A stretch of 64,000 nt of DNA from NCBI GenBank assembly GCA_963836195.1, contig CAWIIX010000013.1, positions 124,001 through 188,000 on the forward strand, given 5' to 3'. Below are positions 43,485-52,251 of this stretch, one piece after another. Position 1 is the stretch's first letter; every line of letters begins with the position of its first letter. The translations under genes and the position numbers were made by a program. The notes beneath the pieces were generated by a model. That model saw nothing but the letters and a program-made list of their open reading frames with translations, made no database searches and had not been told where the DNA came from. This DNA is from Trebonia sp963836195 (GTDB lineage: Bacteria; Actinomycetota; Actinomycetes; Streptosporangiales; Streptosporangiaceae).

Positions 43485-44453
43485 ATGCCCTGGTATGACT
43501 TGCCGCTTGAGCGGCTGCGCGAGTACCGCACCAGCACGCAGGAGCCGGACGGGCTCGACGACTGGTGGGCGGCCCGGCTGCGCGAGGCGCGCGACCGCGC
43601 CCGGCCGGCCACGGTGACGGTCCACGAGCCCGGCCTGTACGCGCCGTTCGAGGTGTCCGACGTCGAGTTCTCCGGCGGCGCCGGGGAGCGCGTCCGCGCC
43701 TGGTACATCAGTCCGGCCGACCGGGACGCGCGCGGCGTGGTGGTCAAGTTCATCGGCTACGGCGGCGGCCGGGGCGCCCCGGCCGAGCACATCCTGCTGC
43801 CCGCGCTCGGCTACGCGGTGCTGGTCATGGACAGCCGGGGCCAGGGCGGCCGCTGGTCGAGCGGGGCGACCGCCGACGGGATCGGCACCGGCCCGGAGAA
43901 CTCCCTGGTCATGACCCGCGGCATCACCACCCCGGAGGAGTACTACTACACCCGGATGTTCACCGACGCCGCGCTCGCGGTCGACACCGCGCGCGAGCTC
44001 GCCGGGCCCTCCCGCCCGGTCGCGGTCAGCGGGGGCAGCCAGGGCGGCGCCCTCGCGCTCGCGGCCGCCGCGCTGCGGGCAGAGGTGGTGGCGGTGTGCC
44101 ACGCCGACGTGCCGTTCCTGTGCGACATCCAGCGCGCGATCACGCTCGCGCCAAACCCGCCCTACACCGAGATCCCGGAGTTCCTGGCCGAAAACGTCGA
44201 GCTCGTCCCGCAAGCGCTGGACACGCTCCGTTACATCGACTGCGCGCTGCTCGCCCGCCGGATCACCGCCGCGACGCTGGTCAGCGTCGGGCTGATGGAC
44301 GACATCTGCCCGCCGTCGACCGTGTTCGCGGCGTACAACGAGATCCGGGCGGCCGACAAGGAGATCGCGGTCTACCCCTACAGCGGGCACAGCTGGCCCA
44401 ACGCGCACGCGGAACGGCAGCTCAGGCATCTGCGGGCGCGCCTCGGGGCCTAG
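43485..44453 (+). CDS. Acetylxylan esterase-like (CE7-type) alpha/beta hydrolase
   Basis: A 322-residue esterase. It begins with the CE7 region D-L-P-L-E-R-L-R-E-Y and D-W-W-A-A-R-L, and contains M-D-S-R-G-Q-G-G-R-W (R-G-Q-x-x motif), the nucleophile elbow G-G-S-Q-G-G near residue 185, and D-D-I-C-P-P-S-T-V-F and G-H-S-W for the acid and His. Members deacetylate xylan or cephalosporin C. No signal peptide is visible, so a cytoplasmic role is likely. ATG at 43485. Confidence 0.88.
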   Translation: MPWYDLPLERLREYRTSTQEPDGLDDWWAARLREARDRARPATVTVHEPGLYAPFEVSDVEFSGGAGERVRAWYISPADRDARGVVVKFIGYGGGRGAPAEHILLPALGYAVLVMDSRGQGGRWSSGATADGIGTGPENSLVMTRGITTPEEYYYTRMFTDAALAVDTARELAGPSRPVAVSGGSQGGALALAAAALRAEVVAVCHADVPFLCDIQRAITLAPNPPYTEIPEFLAENVELVPQALDTLRYIDCALLARRITAATLVSVGLMDDICPPSTVFAAYNEIRAADKEIAVYPYSGHSWPNAHAERQLRHLRARLGA

Positions 44454-44469
44454 GCCGCCGCCCCGCGGT

Positions 44470-45264
44470 CTAGTCGCGGATCGTGACCCGGTTCGTCAGC
44501 GTGCCGATCGACTCGATCGTGACGCTGACCTCGTCCCCGGCGGTCATCGGGCCGACGCCCTCCGGGGTGCCGGTGAGCAGCACGTCGCCGGGGAGCAGGG
44601 TCATCACCGACGACACGTACTCGATCAGCGACGGCACGTCCCACAGCAGCTCGCTGGTCCGCGCGCGCTGCCGCACGTCCCCGTTGACGGTGGTGGTGAT
44701 GCCCAGGTCGGCCGGGTCGGCGGCGGTCTCCATCCACGGGCCGAGCGGGCAGAAGGTGTCGAAGCCCTTCGCCCGCGTCCACTGCCCGTCCCGGGCCTGA
44801 AGGTCCCGCGCGGTCACGTCGTTGGCGCAGGTGTAGCCGAAGATGACCTCCTCCGCCCGCTCCTTCGGCACGTCACGGCAGAGCCGGCCGATGATCACCG
44901 CGAGCTCGCCCTCGTGGTCGACCCGGTCGGTCAGCTTGACCGGGTAGGCGATCCGGTCGCCGTGGCCGGTTACCGAGGTCGACGGCTTGAGGAACAGCAC
45001 CGGCTCGGCGGGCACCTCGTCCGATCCCATCTCCCGCACGTGCCCCGCGTAGTTCTTGCCGACCGCGACCACCTTGGAGGGCAGCACCGGGGCGAGCAGC
45101 CGCACCTCGGCCAGCGGGTAGCGGTTGCCGGTGAGCCGAACGCCCGCCGGGTCGATGCCGAACGGATGGCCGTACAGCTCCTCAACCGTCAGCGGCGACC
45201 CGGACTCGCCCTCAACGACGCCGTAGGCGACGCCGTCGCCCTTGGCGAACCTTGCGATACGCAC
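44470..45264 (-). CDS. Fumarylacetoacetate hydrolase-family protein
   Basis: A 264-residue enzyme of the FAH family (2-hydroxyhepta-2,4-diene-dioate isomerase-type, acylpyruvase-like). Motifs include V-A-V-G-K-N-Y-A-G-H, V-D-H-E-G-E-L-A-V-I-I-G-R near residue 115 (metal-binding Glu residues), G-Y-T-C-A-N-D-V-T-A-R-D-L-Q, and P-G-D-V-L-L-T-G-T-P-E-G-V-G. GTG at 45264 has GAGGGAGC upstream. A DUF2630 gene precedes it on the same strand. Confidence 0.92.
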   Translation of the reverse strand: MRIARFAKGDGVAYGVVEGESGSPLTVEELYGHPFGIDPAGVRLTGNRYPLAEVRLLAPVLPSKVVAVGKNYAGHVREMGSDEVPAEPVLFLKPSTSVTGHGDRIAYPVKLTDRVDHEGELAVIIGRLCRDVPKERAEEVIFGYTCANDVTARDLQARDGQWTRAKGFDTFCPLGPWMETAADPADLGITTTVNGDVRQRARTSELLWDVPSLIEYVSSVMTLLPGDVLLTGTPEGVGPMTAGDEVSVTIESIGTLTNRVTIRD

Positions 45265-45300
45265 AATGCTCCCTCGCACAATCTGCCACCGGCGGCCGGG

Positions 45301-45546
45301 CTACTGCTGGTACCCCTCCACCTCGGCTGCCGGGCGCACCACGGCGCCGTCCGGACTCTCGCCGAACTCCTGCTTGGCCCGACGCTGGCGCAACAGGTCC
45401 CAGCATTGGTCAAGCGCCTCTTCTGCAGAACGAAGACGCGCCCGCTCCTGTTCCGAATTCAGCGAGCCGTCGGCCAGCTGAGCGCGGAGCTCGTGCTCGG
45501 TCTCGATCAGCCCGCTGATCCGCGCCATGATCTCCTTCTCATCCAT
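45301..45546 (-). CDS. DUF2630 protein
   Basis: An 81-residue, highly charged helical protein. It matches DUF2630: E-I-M-A-R-I-S-G-L-I-E-T-E-H near the start, then A-L-D-Q-C-W-D-L-L-R-Q-R-R-A and a tail ending V-E-G-Y. Function unknown. It lies 36 bases before the FAH-family gene on the same strand and was likely co-transcribed with it. The ATG at 45546 lacks a strong ribosome site. Confidence 0.88.
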   Translation of the reverse strand: MDEKEIMARISGLIETEHELRAQLADGSLNSEQERARLRSAEEALDQCWDLLRQRRAKQEFGESPDGAVVRPAAEVEGYQQ

Positions 45547-45647
45547 GTGCCTAAGGTATGCCGTCCGGTGCCGGGTCCGCGATCGGGGTATCAAATCATT
45601 CATATCGAACGGTCGCGTGCTCCGCCCTCCCCGCCCGCTCGCACGGC

Positions 45648-47237
45648 TCAGTCGAGCGTGCGCCCGGCCCGCAGGAGCCCGTAGCTGACGGCCTCCTCGA
45701 GAGCGTGCCAGGACGCGGAGATGACGTTCTCGTCCACCCCGACGGTGGACCAGGTGTCGCCGGTGCCGTCGCCCGACTCGACCAGCACCCGGGTGATCGC
45801 CCCGGTGCCGGACGTGCCCTCGAGGATGCGGACCTTGAAGTCGGTCAGCTCGAGGGTGGCGAGCTCGGGGAAGGTCTGCTCGAGGGCCGACCGCAGCGCC
45901 CGGTCGAGCGCGTTGACCGGGCCGTTGCCCTCGCCGACGGCGATGACGCGCTCGCCCTTGGCGACCAGCCGGACCGTCGCCTCGCTGGTGACGGCGCCGT
46001 CCTCGCGCTGCTCGACGATCACCCGCCAGGACTCGACGGTGAAGTGCCGCCTGCGCTCGCCCGCCAGCTCGTCGCGGAGCAGCAGCTCGAAGCTCGCGTC
46101 GGCGGCCTCGAACGAGTAACCGCGCGCCTCGAGCTCCTTGACCTTGTCGGTGACCCGGCCGATGACGTCCTTGCTCTCCGACAGGTCGAAGCCGAGCTCG
46201 CGGCCCTTGAGCTCGACCGAGGCCCGGCCGGCCATGTCCGAGACCAGCATCCGCATGTCGTTGCCGACCAGCGCCGGGTCGATGTGCTGGTAGAGCATCG
46301 GGTCGACCCGGATGGCGGAGGCGTGCAGCCCCGCCTTGTGGGCGAACGCGGAGAAGCCGACGTAGGGCTGGTGGGTGTCGGGGGTGACGTTGGTGACCTC
46401 GCTGATCGCGTGGGCGATGCGCGCCATCTCGCGGATGCCGTCCCCCTCGAGAACGACGCTGCCCTTCTTGAGCTGGAGGCCGGCCACCACGCTGAACAAG
46501 TTCGCGTTGCCCGCCCGCTCGCCGTAGCCGTTGGCGGTGCCCTGCACGTGGGTGACGCCCGCCTCCACCGCGACCAGGGTGTTGGCGACGCCGCAGCCGG
46601 TGTCGTCGTGGCAGTGGATGCCCAGACGGGCCTGGGTCGCCTCGGCGACCGCGTGGACGACGTCGCCGAGCTCGGTCGGCATCATGCCGCCGTTGGTGTC
46701 GCACAGCGCGACCACGCTCGCGCCCGCCTCGGTCGCGGCCCGGATGCACTCGATGGCGTAGGCCGGGTTGGCCCGGTACCCGTCGAAGAAGTGCTCCGCG
46801 TCGACGAAGACCCGCTGGCCCTCTCCCGTCAGGTGCCGCACCGTGTCGGCGATCATCGCCAGGTTCTCGTCGAGCGTGGTCCGCAGGGCAAGCTCGACGT
46901 GGCGGTCGTGGCTCTTGGCGACGAGGGTGACGACGGGGGCGCGCGACTCGCGGAGCGCGGCGACCTGGGGGTCGTCGGCGGCCCTGACGCCCGCCTTGCG
47001 GGTCGAGCCGAACGCGGCCAGGGTGGCGTGGCCCAGCTCGAGCTCGGTCTGGGCCCGCCGGAAGAACTCGGTGTCCTTGGGGATCGCGCCCGGCCAGCCG
47101 CCCTCGATGAAGCCGACGCCGAGACGGTCCAGGTGCCGGGCGATCACCAGCTTGTCGGCGACCGTGAGGTTCAGGCCCTCCTGCTGGGCGCCGTCGCGCA
47201 GGGTGGTGTCGTAGACGTGAAACTGGTCGTCGACCAT
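45648..47237 (-). CDS. cimA: (R)-citramalate synthase
   Basis: A 529-residue enzyme of the DRE-TIM metallolyase family that condenses pyruvate and acetyl-CoA to (R)-citramalate for isoleucine synthesis. The N-terminal catalytic motif D-T-T-L-R-D-G-A-Q-Q is at residues 10-19, metal-binding H-C-H-D-D-T-G-C-G-V-A-N-T near 215, and the C-terminal part is the LeuA-type allosteric domain. The length and domain order favour CimA over isopropylmalate synthase. A leader with Ile codons and a terminator precedes it. Confidence 0.93.
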   Translation of the reverse strand: MVDDQFHVYDTTLRDGAQQEGLNLTVADKLVIARHLDRLGVGFIEGGWPGAIPKDTEFFRRAQTELELGHATLAAFGSTRKAGVRAADDPQVAALRESRAPVVTLVAKSHDRHVELALRTTLDENLAMIADTVRHLTGEGQRVFVDAEHFFDGYRANPAYAIECIRAATEAGASVVALCDTNGGMMPTELGDVVHAVAEATQARLGIHCHDDTGCGVANTLVAVEAGVTHVQGTANGYGERAGNANLFSVVAGLQLKKGSVVLEGDGIREMARIAHAISEVTNVTPDTHQPYVGFSAFAHKAGLHASAIRVDPMLYQHIDPALVGNDMRMLVSDMAGRASVELKGRELGFDLSESKDVIGRVTDKVKELEARGYSFEAADASFELLLRDELAGERRRHFTVESWRVIVEQREDGAVTSEATVRLVAKGERVIAVGEGNGPVNALDRALRSALEQTFPELATLELTDFKVRILEGTSGTGAITRVLVESGDGTGDTWSTVGVDENVISASWHALEEAVSYGLLRAGRTLD

Positions 47238-47289
47238 CGTCGCTGTCCGTTCTTCCGTAATGCCGTGGTGAGCTAGCAGACAAACAAAA

Positions 47290-47316
47290 AGACCCCCCGC
47301 GGAACGCGAGAGGTCT
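47290..47316 (-). terminator. Attenuator terminator of the cimA leader
   Basis: On the minus strand the 12-bp stem AGACCTCTCGCG / CGCGGGGGGTCT (with two G-U pairs) around TTC is followed by TTTTTG. It lies about 50 bases before the cimA start. This is a textbook intrinsic terminator inside a leader. Confidence 0.88.
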
Positions 47317-47330
47317 GCGCATCGGCACCG

Positions 47331-47378
47331 TGGCCAGCGATTGGTGTTCGCTGGCCCCGACTAGGACGAAGGTCCTAG
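47331..47378 (-). promoter_or_regulatory. Upstream hairpins of the cimA leader
   Basis: Two further stems precede the terminator on the minus-strand RNA: GGCCAGCGA / TCGCTGGCC (47331-47355) and CTAGGAC / GTCCTAG (47361-47378). The second overlaps the stop codon of the Ile leader peptide. Their position matches the pause and antiterminator parts of an attenuator. Confidence 0.75.
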
Positions 47379-47419
47379 CTGCCGACGCGCCTGCTGATAA
47401 TAATCAGGCTGGTCGCCAC
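47375..47419 (-). CDS. Leader peptide with Ile-Ile-Ile for cimA
   Basis: A 14-residue frame, M-A-T-S-L-I-I-I-S-R-R-V-G-S, starts at a GTG after AGGTC and stops in a hairpin. Three successive Ile codons (ATT ATT ATC), with Leu and Val, make it a branched-chain attenuation leader. It ends about 140 bases before cimA. Low isoleucine would stall ribosomes on the Ile codons and prevent the terminator at 47290-47316. Confidence 0.8.
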   Translation of the reverse strand: MATSLIIISRRVGS

Positions 47420-47467
47420 GAGACCTAGTGTGCCATACCCGCGCGAGTAGTTGTTAGCCGAGCGACT

Positions 47468-49633
47468 TCAGCTGGCAACCGACTTGAGGAAGTCACCCGC
47501 CAGCGAGGCCGCCGCCTGGTTGGCGGTGGTGCCGGTCTCGATCGCCGCCACCGCCATGTTCCCCCGGTAGCCCACGAACCAGCTCAGGTAGGCGTTGGCG
47601 CCGGTCTTGACCACGCCCGCCTGGCCGTAGACCTCCGCGCCGGGCAGGTCGGCCGCGTGGGCCGCCCCGGACTTGACCGCCAGCCGCATGAGCTGCCTGA
47701 GCTCGACCAGGCCGGCGGCCGACATCGGGGCCTCGGTGGTGGCCGACGGCTGGCCCGCGATGAGCTCGGGCGACCGGCCGACCCCGGCGTCGACCTCGGC
47801 CGCCACCATGGCCATGCCGAGCGGGCTCATCAGCACCCCGCTCTGGCCGATCGCCTGAGCGGCCATCTCCGCCGCGCCGGAGGCGGTCGAGGCCGATCCG
47901 GAGAACGCCGGCACCTGCAGGTGCCACGTCGAGCCGATGCCGAAGCCGCGCTCGACCGCGGTGAGCTGGCTCGCGGTGAGCGTCCGGGACAGGGTCGCGA
48001 ACGCCGTGCCGCAGCCGCTGGCGAAGTCGGACGCGAACGTCGCCGTGCTCGGCCCGCTGGCCTGGTAGCTGAACGTCACCCCGCCGACGGTGGCCGTCGG
48101 CTGGCACGGCAGCGGCTGTTTCTCGGCCACCCGGGCCGAGAGCAGCGCCGCCGCCGACACGATGCTGAACGACATGCCCGGGGCGACCTTGCCGGTCAGC
48201 GTGCTGCCGTCATCCGGGAGCGGCATCGAGCCGGTCTGGTGGGATGCGAGCACCCGGATGGCGCCGCTGCGGGTGTCGACCGCGACGATCTCGCCGGAGC
48301 CGGGCTGCGCCGCCAGGGCGGTGGCGGCGGCCTGCTGGTCGGTGGTGCTGAGCGTCGTCTGCAGCGTCGTGCCGGGGTGGCCCGGTGCGTCCCACAGCGT
48401 CGCGACCGAGTGGCCGGCCGAGTTCACCACGACGATCGAGGTGGTCGGGGTGCCGACCAGGGCGTCCTGGTAGGTCTGCTCAAGGCCGGATTCCCCGACG
48501 GTCATTCCGGGCTGGTAGGCGGCGCCCTCGGCCCGCAGCAGGGGCGAGTCTTCCGTCCCGACCTGGCCGAGCGTCTGCGGCTCGACCGAATCGAACAGCC
48601 GCTGGGTCTGTCGCACGTAGCCGAGGCCCGGCACCTTGGCCAGCTTCGGCCACTCGGCCGTGAACGAGTCCGCTGCGGAGCCCGCCTGCAGGGTGAGCAG
48701 CGACAGGAAGGAGTCCGGCGGCGCGGCCTGAATCTGGCCGAGCACCTGCTGCTGGTCGAGACCGGTGGCGGCGCTGAACTTGGCGGCGGTCGCCGCCTCG
48801 TTGGCGAGCCGGTCCGGGTACACGCCGACCTGGTAATCGGCCGACTCGGTGACGAGCGGCTGGCCGTCCATGTCGGTGATCGCGGCGCGCTGCGGGAAGG
48901 TGGTCACCGCCGCTAGCCGGTCGCCCGCCCCGAGGCTGGGGTTGATCAGCGAGGGCGTCCAGTGAATGGTCCACTGGCCGCCGGACGAGGTCACCAGGAA
49001 TCGCCCGGTGTAGTTCCACTGCTGCCCGGACTGCGCCAGGTCCACGGTCGCCTGGAACTCGGCCACCGCCGTCGACCCGTGCTGGACGACGGACTTCAGC
49101 GCGAAGAACGCGTTGGTCGCGTCGACGTCGGTGTAGGCGGCGGCGAGCTCGGCCGTGACCTGCCCGGCCCCCCCGTCGGTGAGCGCGGCCGCCTGCGCGT
49201 ACCGGCCCTGCTGCCAGTCGAGCAGGAACGCCTGCACGGCGGGCTCGGGCGACGCCTCGCTGCCGAAGCCGTCGGCGAAGCCGAAGCCGAACGCGACGAC
49301 GACGAGCGCGAGCACGGCCGCCATCTTCTGCTTACGGGAGAGCCAGCCCTTGCGGGTGGACTGCTTGCGATGCCGGCTCCCGCCCGATCGCGACGGCCTG
49401 CTCGGCGGGGACGCGTTTGGGGACGGCTGCTGGACACTCGGTCCGCCCGGCGGCACCGGGCCGCCCGGCCCTTCCGGGGCATCCGGAAGTCTCGGTAGAA
49501 CGGGGTCGGAGACCCCGTCGCCGCCGACAGGCCTGACCGGGGTCTGCGCGCCTGGCCCGAGGGACGGGAACGGCACGATATGTCCCCGGGGTCGGCAGGC
49601 GTGGCTACCCCGCTCACGAGAGCGCGCAGTCAC
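47468..49633 (-). CDS. Penicillin-binding protein-like, degenerate active site
   Basis: A 721-residue class B PBP-like protein. Residues 1-103 are a Pro/Gly-rich cytoplasmic tail with a basic end, a single membrane helix follows (about 104-122), then an NTF2-like MecA_N domain (about 128-230), a dimerisation domain (240-385), and a transpeptidase domain. The SxxK motif position (A-P-G-M-S-F-S) has no Ser/Lys pair, and the S-x-N position reads G-C-G, whereas K-T-G (676-678) is kept. It therefore may not acylate substrate. GTG start with GGAGG 6 bases before it. Confidence 0.85.
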   Translation of the reverse strand: MTARSRERGSHACRPRGHIVPFPSLGPGAQTPVRPVGGDGVSDPVLPRLPDAPEGPGGPVPPGGPSVQQPSPNASPPSRPSRSGGSRHRKQSTRKGWLSRKQKMAAVLALVVVAFGFGFADGFGSEASPEPAVQAFLLDWQQGRYAQAAALTDGGAGQVTAELAAAYTDVDATNAFFALKSVVQHGSTAVAEFQATVDLAQSGQQWNYTGRFLVTSSGGQWTIHWTPSLINPSLGAGDRLAAVTTFPQRAAITDMDGQPLVTESADYQVGVYPDRLANEAATAAKFSAATGLDQQQVLGQIQAAPPDSFLSLLTLQAGSAADSFTAEWPKLAKVPGLGYVRQTQRLFDSVEPQTLGQVGTEDSPLLRAEGAAYQPGMTVGESGLEQTYQDALVGTPTTSIVVVNSAGHSVATLWDAPGHPGTTLQTTLSTTDQQAAATALAAQPGSGEIVAVDTRSGAIRVLASHQTGSMPLPDDGSTLTGKVAPGMSFSIVSAAALLSARVAEKQPLPCQPTATVGGVTFSYQASGPSTATFASDFASGCGTAFATLSRTLTASQLTAVERGFGIGSTWHLQVPAFSGSASTASGAAEMAAQAIGQSGVLMSPLGMAMVAAEVDAGVGRSPELIAGQPSATTEAPMSAAGLVELRQLMRLAVKSGAAHAADLPGAEVYGQAGVVKTGANAYLSWFVGYRGNMAVAAIETGTTANQAAASLAGDFLKSVAS

Positions 49634-49648
49634 CGTCAGCCTCCGGAG

Positions 49649-50113
49649 TCACCGTCGTCGCCGAATGGCACGCTCAACCTCCCTGGCCGCGTCTTTCTTG
49701 GCCAGGTCTTGTCTCTTATCATATGTCCGTTTACCGCGGGCAAGTGCGAGCTCCACCTTGACTTTGCCGTCCTTGAAGTAGAGCGACAGAGGGACCAGCG
49801 TCAGCCCCTGCTCCGACGTCTTGCGGACCAGTCGCTCGATCTCCCCCCGGTGCAGCAGCAGTTTCCTGGTCCGCCTGGGCAAATGGTTCGTCCACGTTCC
49901 CTGGGTGTACTCCGGGATATGAACGTTGTGTAGCCAGACTTCCCCGTCAACGACCTGCGCGAACCCATCCGCGAGAGACGCGCGGCCGGCCCGCAGCGAT
50001 TTGACCTCGGTGCCGGTGAGCGCGACCCCGGCCTCAAGCGTCTCCTCGATGGCATAGTCGTGCCGGGCCCGCCGGTTCGAGGCGATGACCTTGTTTCCCT
50101 GCTCGCGTGCCAC
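49649..50113 (-). CDS. smpB: SsrA-binding protein SmpB
   Basis: A 154-residue SmpB that binds tmRNA for trans-translation. It shows N-R-R-A-R-H-D-Y-A-I-E-E-T, G-T-E-V-K-S-L-R-A-G-R near residue 35, and L-A-R-G-K-R-T-Y-D-K-R near 125, with a basic C-terminal tail. GTG start. It sits between ftsX and the PBP-like gene, as in other actinobacteria. The tmRNA gene itself is not seen in the window. Confidence 0.96.
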   Translation of the reverse strand: MAREQGNKVIASNRRARHDYAIEETLEAGVALTGTEVKSLRAGRASLADGFAQVVDGEVWLHNVHIPEYTQGTWTNHLPRRTRKLLLHRGEIERLVRKTSEQGLTLVPLSLYFKDGKVKVELALARGKRTYDKRQDLAKKDAAREVERAIRRRR

Positions 50114-50152
50114 GTCTCTCCTGTCGGACCTTCCTCAGACTACAGAAGATAC

Positions 50153-51058
50153 CTAGACCCTCAGGTAGCGGCGAAGGGTCACGAACGCCGTGACGCCGCA
50201 CAGGGCCACCCCGATGACCAGCGCTGCCGCGATGACCTCGATCAAGTCGCCCATGGAGAGCCCGACGTTATAACTGAAATATTGCTGCAGGTTGTTCAGT
50301 AGCAGCGACTTGACCCCGACGAGCAGGGCGGCCGCGATCACCCAGCCGCACAGGCCGGCGATCACGCCCTCGAGCAGGAACGGTAGCTGGATATAGAAGT
50401 TGGAGGCGCCGACGAGCCGCATGATGCCGGTCTCTCTGCGCCGGTTGAACGCCGACAGCCTGATCGTGTTGGCCACCAGCAGCACCGCGGCGACGACGAG
50501 GATCAGCGCCACGACGACGACCCCGTTCCGCAGGCCGTCGAGCAGTGAGTAGAACTTCTGGAGGATCGTCATCTCGTCGATGACCGAGTCCACCCCGGCC
50601 CGCCCCTGGACCGCGCTCGCCACGACCTGGTAGTCGGCCGACGGGTTGCGGAGCTTGATCTCGAGCGACGGCGGCAGCTCGCTCGCGGTGACGGTGGAGA
50701 CGAGTGACTGCTCGTTGGACATCGCCGACTTGAACAGCGTGTAGGCCTCCGCCTGCGACACGTAGGTGACGTTCTCGACCTGCGGCATGCTGGTCAGCGT
50801 CGACGTCAGCTGCTGCTGCTGGGCCGGGGTAATCGCCCCGTGGCAGTTCGGGTTGATGTCGCCCTTATAGCAGAGGTAGGCGGAGATCTCGACCTGGCTC
50901 TGCCAGTACGTGCGGGTGCGATCGACCTGCTTGACGAAGAGCAGGCCCGTGCCGAGCAGGGAGAGGCTGATCGCCACCACGACGACGAGCGCCACGGTCA
51001 TGGTGAGGTTCCGGCGCAGCCCGACCCAGATCTCCTGGAACACGAAGTTAGAACGCAT
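50153..51058 (-). CDS. ftsX: Cell division ABC transporter permease FtsX
   Basis: A 301-residue FtsX with an N-terminal cytoplasmic region, one helix, a large extracellular domain (about 45-175), and three C-terminal helices (R-E-T-G-I-M-R-L-V-G-A-S-N-F-Y-I-Q-L-P-F is the typical cytoplasmic loop). With FtsE it controls peptidoglycan hydrolases (RipC-type) at the division site. The gene follows ftsE by 79 bases; ATG start. Confidence 0.95.
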   Translation of the reverse strand: MRSNFVFQEIWVGLRRNLTMTVALVVVVAISLSLLGTGLLFVKQVDRTRTYWQSQVEISAYLCYKGDINPNCHGAITPAQQQQLTSTLTSMPQVENVTYVSQAEAYTLFKSAMSNEQSLVSTVTASELPPSLEIKLRNPSADYQVVASAVQGRAGVDSVIDEMTILQKFYSLLDGLRNGVVVVALILVVAAVLLVANTIRLSAFNRRRETGIMRLVGASNFYIQLPFLLEGVIAGLCGWVIAAALLVGVKSLLLNNLQQYFSYNVGLSMGDLIEVIAAALVIGVALCGVTAFVTLRRYLRV

Positions 51059-51137
51059 ACTGGCCTTATCTCATCCTTGGTAAGTCATGTGCCGTCGATC
51101 GAGGCACCCGGTAAGCGGGCGGTAATAACCCGGACGC

Positions 51138-51827
51138 CTAGTAAGCCTGGCCGTAGATGCCGCGGTTCTGGTCGCGGACCACCTTGCCGTACTCAAGCTC
51201 GATCACGCGCTTGCGCATCGAGTCGACGATCGCGGCGTCGTGGGTGGCCATGACGACCGTTGTCCCGGTTCGGTTGATGCGGTCGAGGACCTTCATGATG
51301 CCGATCGAGGTGGCCGGGTCGATGTTTCCGGTCGGCTCGTCGGCGAGCAGGATCATCGGCCGGTTGACGAACGCCCGGGCCATCGCGACCCGCTGCTGCT
51401 CGCCGCCGGACAGCTGGTCGGGCATCCGGTCGTGCTTGCCCTCCAGGCCCACCAGGTCAAGCACCTCGGGCACCACCCGCTTGATGAACCGCCGCGGCTT
51501 GCCGATCACCTCGAGCGCGAAGCCTACGTTCTGCTCGACGGTCTTGCTCGGCAGCAGCCGGAAGTCCTGGAACACGCAGCCGATCTTGCGCCGGAGGGCC
51601 GGCACCTTCCAGTTGGTGAGGCGGGCGAGGTCATTGCCCGCTACCAGGATCCTGCCGTCGTTGGGACGCTCCTCGCGGAGGATCAGCCGGAGGAACGAGG
51701 ACTTGCCAGAGCCGGACGGCCCCACGAGGAAGACGAACTCTCCCTTGTTGACCGTCAGGTCGACGTTCTCAAGCGCGGCCCGATTCTGGTTCGGGTAGAC
51801 CTTGGTTACGTTCTGGAACTCGATCAC
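51138..51827 (-). CDS. ftsE: Cell division ATP-binding protein FtsE
   Basis: A 229-residue ABC ATPase. Walker A is G-P-S-G-S-G-K-S-S (near residue 36), the ABC signature L-S-G-G-E-Q-Q-R-V-A is near 140, Walker B is I-L-L-A-D-E-P-T-G-N, and the switch His is in M-A-T-H-D-A-A. It pairs with FtsX. GTG start. It is the first gene of the ftsEX-smpB-PBP series and follows prfB, the usual actinobacterial order. Confidence 0.95.
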   Translation of the reverse strand: MIEFQNVTKVYPNQNRAALENVDLTVNKGEFVFLVGPSGSGKSSFLRLILREERPNDGRILVAGNDLARLTNWKVPALRRKIGCVFQDFRLLPSKTVEQNVGFALEVIGKPRRFIKRVVPEVLDLVGLEGKHDRMPDQLSGGEQQRVAMARAFVNRPMILLADEPTGNIDPATSIGIMKVLDRINRTGTTVVMATHDAAIVDSMRKRVIELEYGKVVRDQNRGIYGQAY

Positions 51828-52038
51828 TGGGCCATCACACGATCTCTCGATGAAGGGCTGTTGTACGCCCGGCCTTCACGCGTCGGCGCAGGTAGGCCGC
51901 CACACGGGTATTTCCGGCCGAGCCGGGCAACTTACGGGTAACCTGGGTTGGCCAGGGAACAGTCTAGGGGGAAACTGGCTGCTAAGGCTCCAGATCACGC
52001 CAAGTGCGCCGGGGCGCTGTTACCGGAAGGAGTCTGAA

Positions 52039-52224
52039 ATGAGCTGCGAGCACCTCATCTGCGCCAACTGCGCGGGACCCGTGGTCGAGGGCCGCTGCTC
52101 GGTCTGCCGGGCCGCCCGCGAGCACGTCCATCATCACGGCCTGACCCTCACGCCTCAGCTGCTCGTCGCCGTCGCGCTGCTGCTCCTGCTCGGCCTCCTC
52201 ATCGCCGCCCACGTGGTCCCGTAG
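52039..52224 (+). CDS. Small membrane protein with a Cys cluster
   Basis: A 61-residue protein. The N-terminal 30 residues hold C-x-x-x-x-C-x-x-C and C-x-x-C motifs (C-E-H-L-I-C-A-N-C, then C-S-V-C) and a His cluster (H-V-H-H-H), like a zinc ribbon; residues 38-58 form one hydrophobic helix. An AAGGAG site precedes the ATG by 7 bases. It lies between the ftsE upstream region and prfB on the opposite strand. Function unknown. Confidence 0.75.
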   Translation: MSCEHLICANCAGPVVEGRCSVCRAAREHVHHHGLTLTPQLLVAVALLLLLGLLIAAHVVP

Positions 52225-52251
52225 GCCCGGGAGCGGCTACTACGGCAGCTG

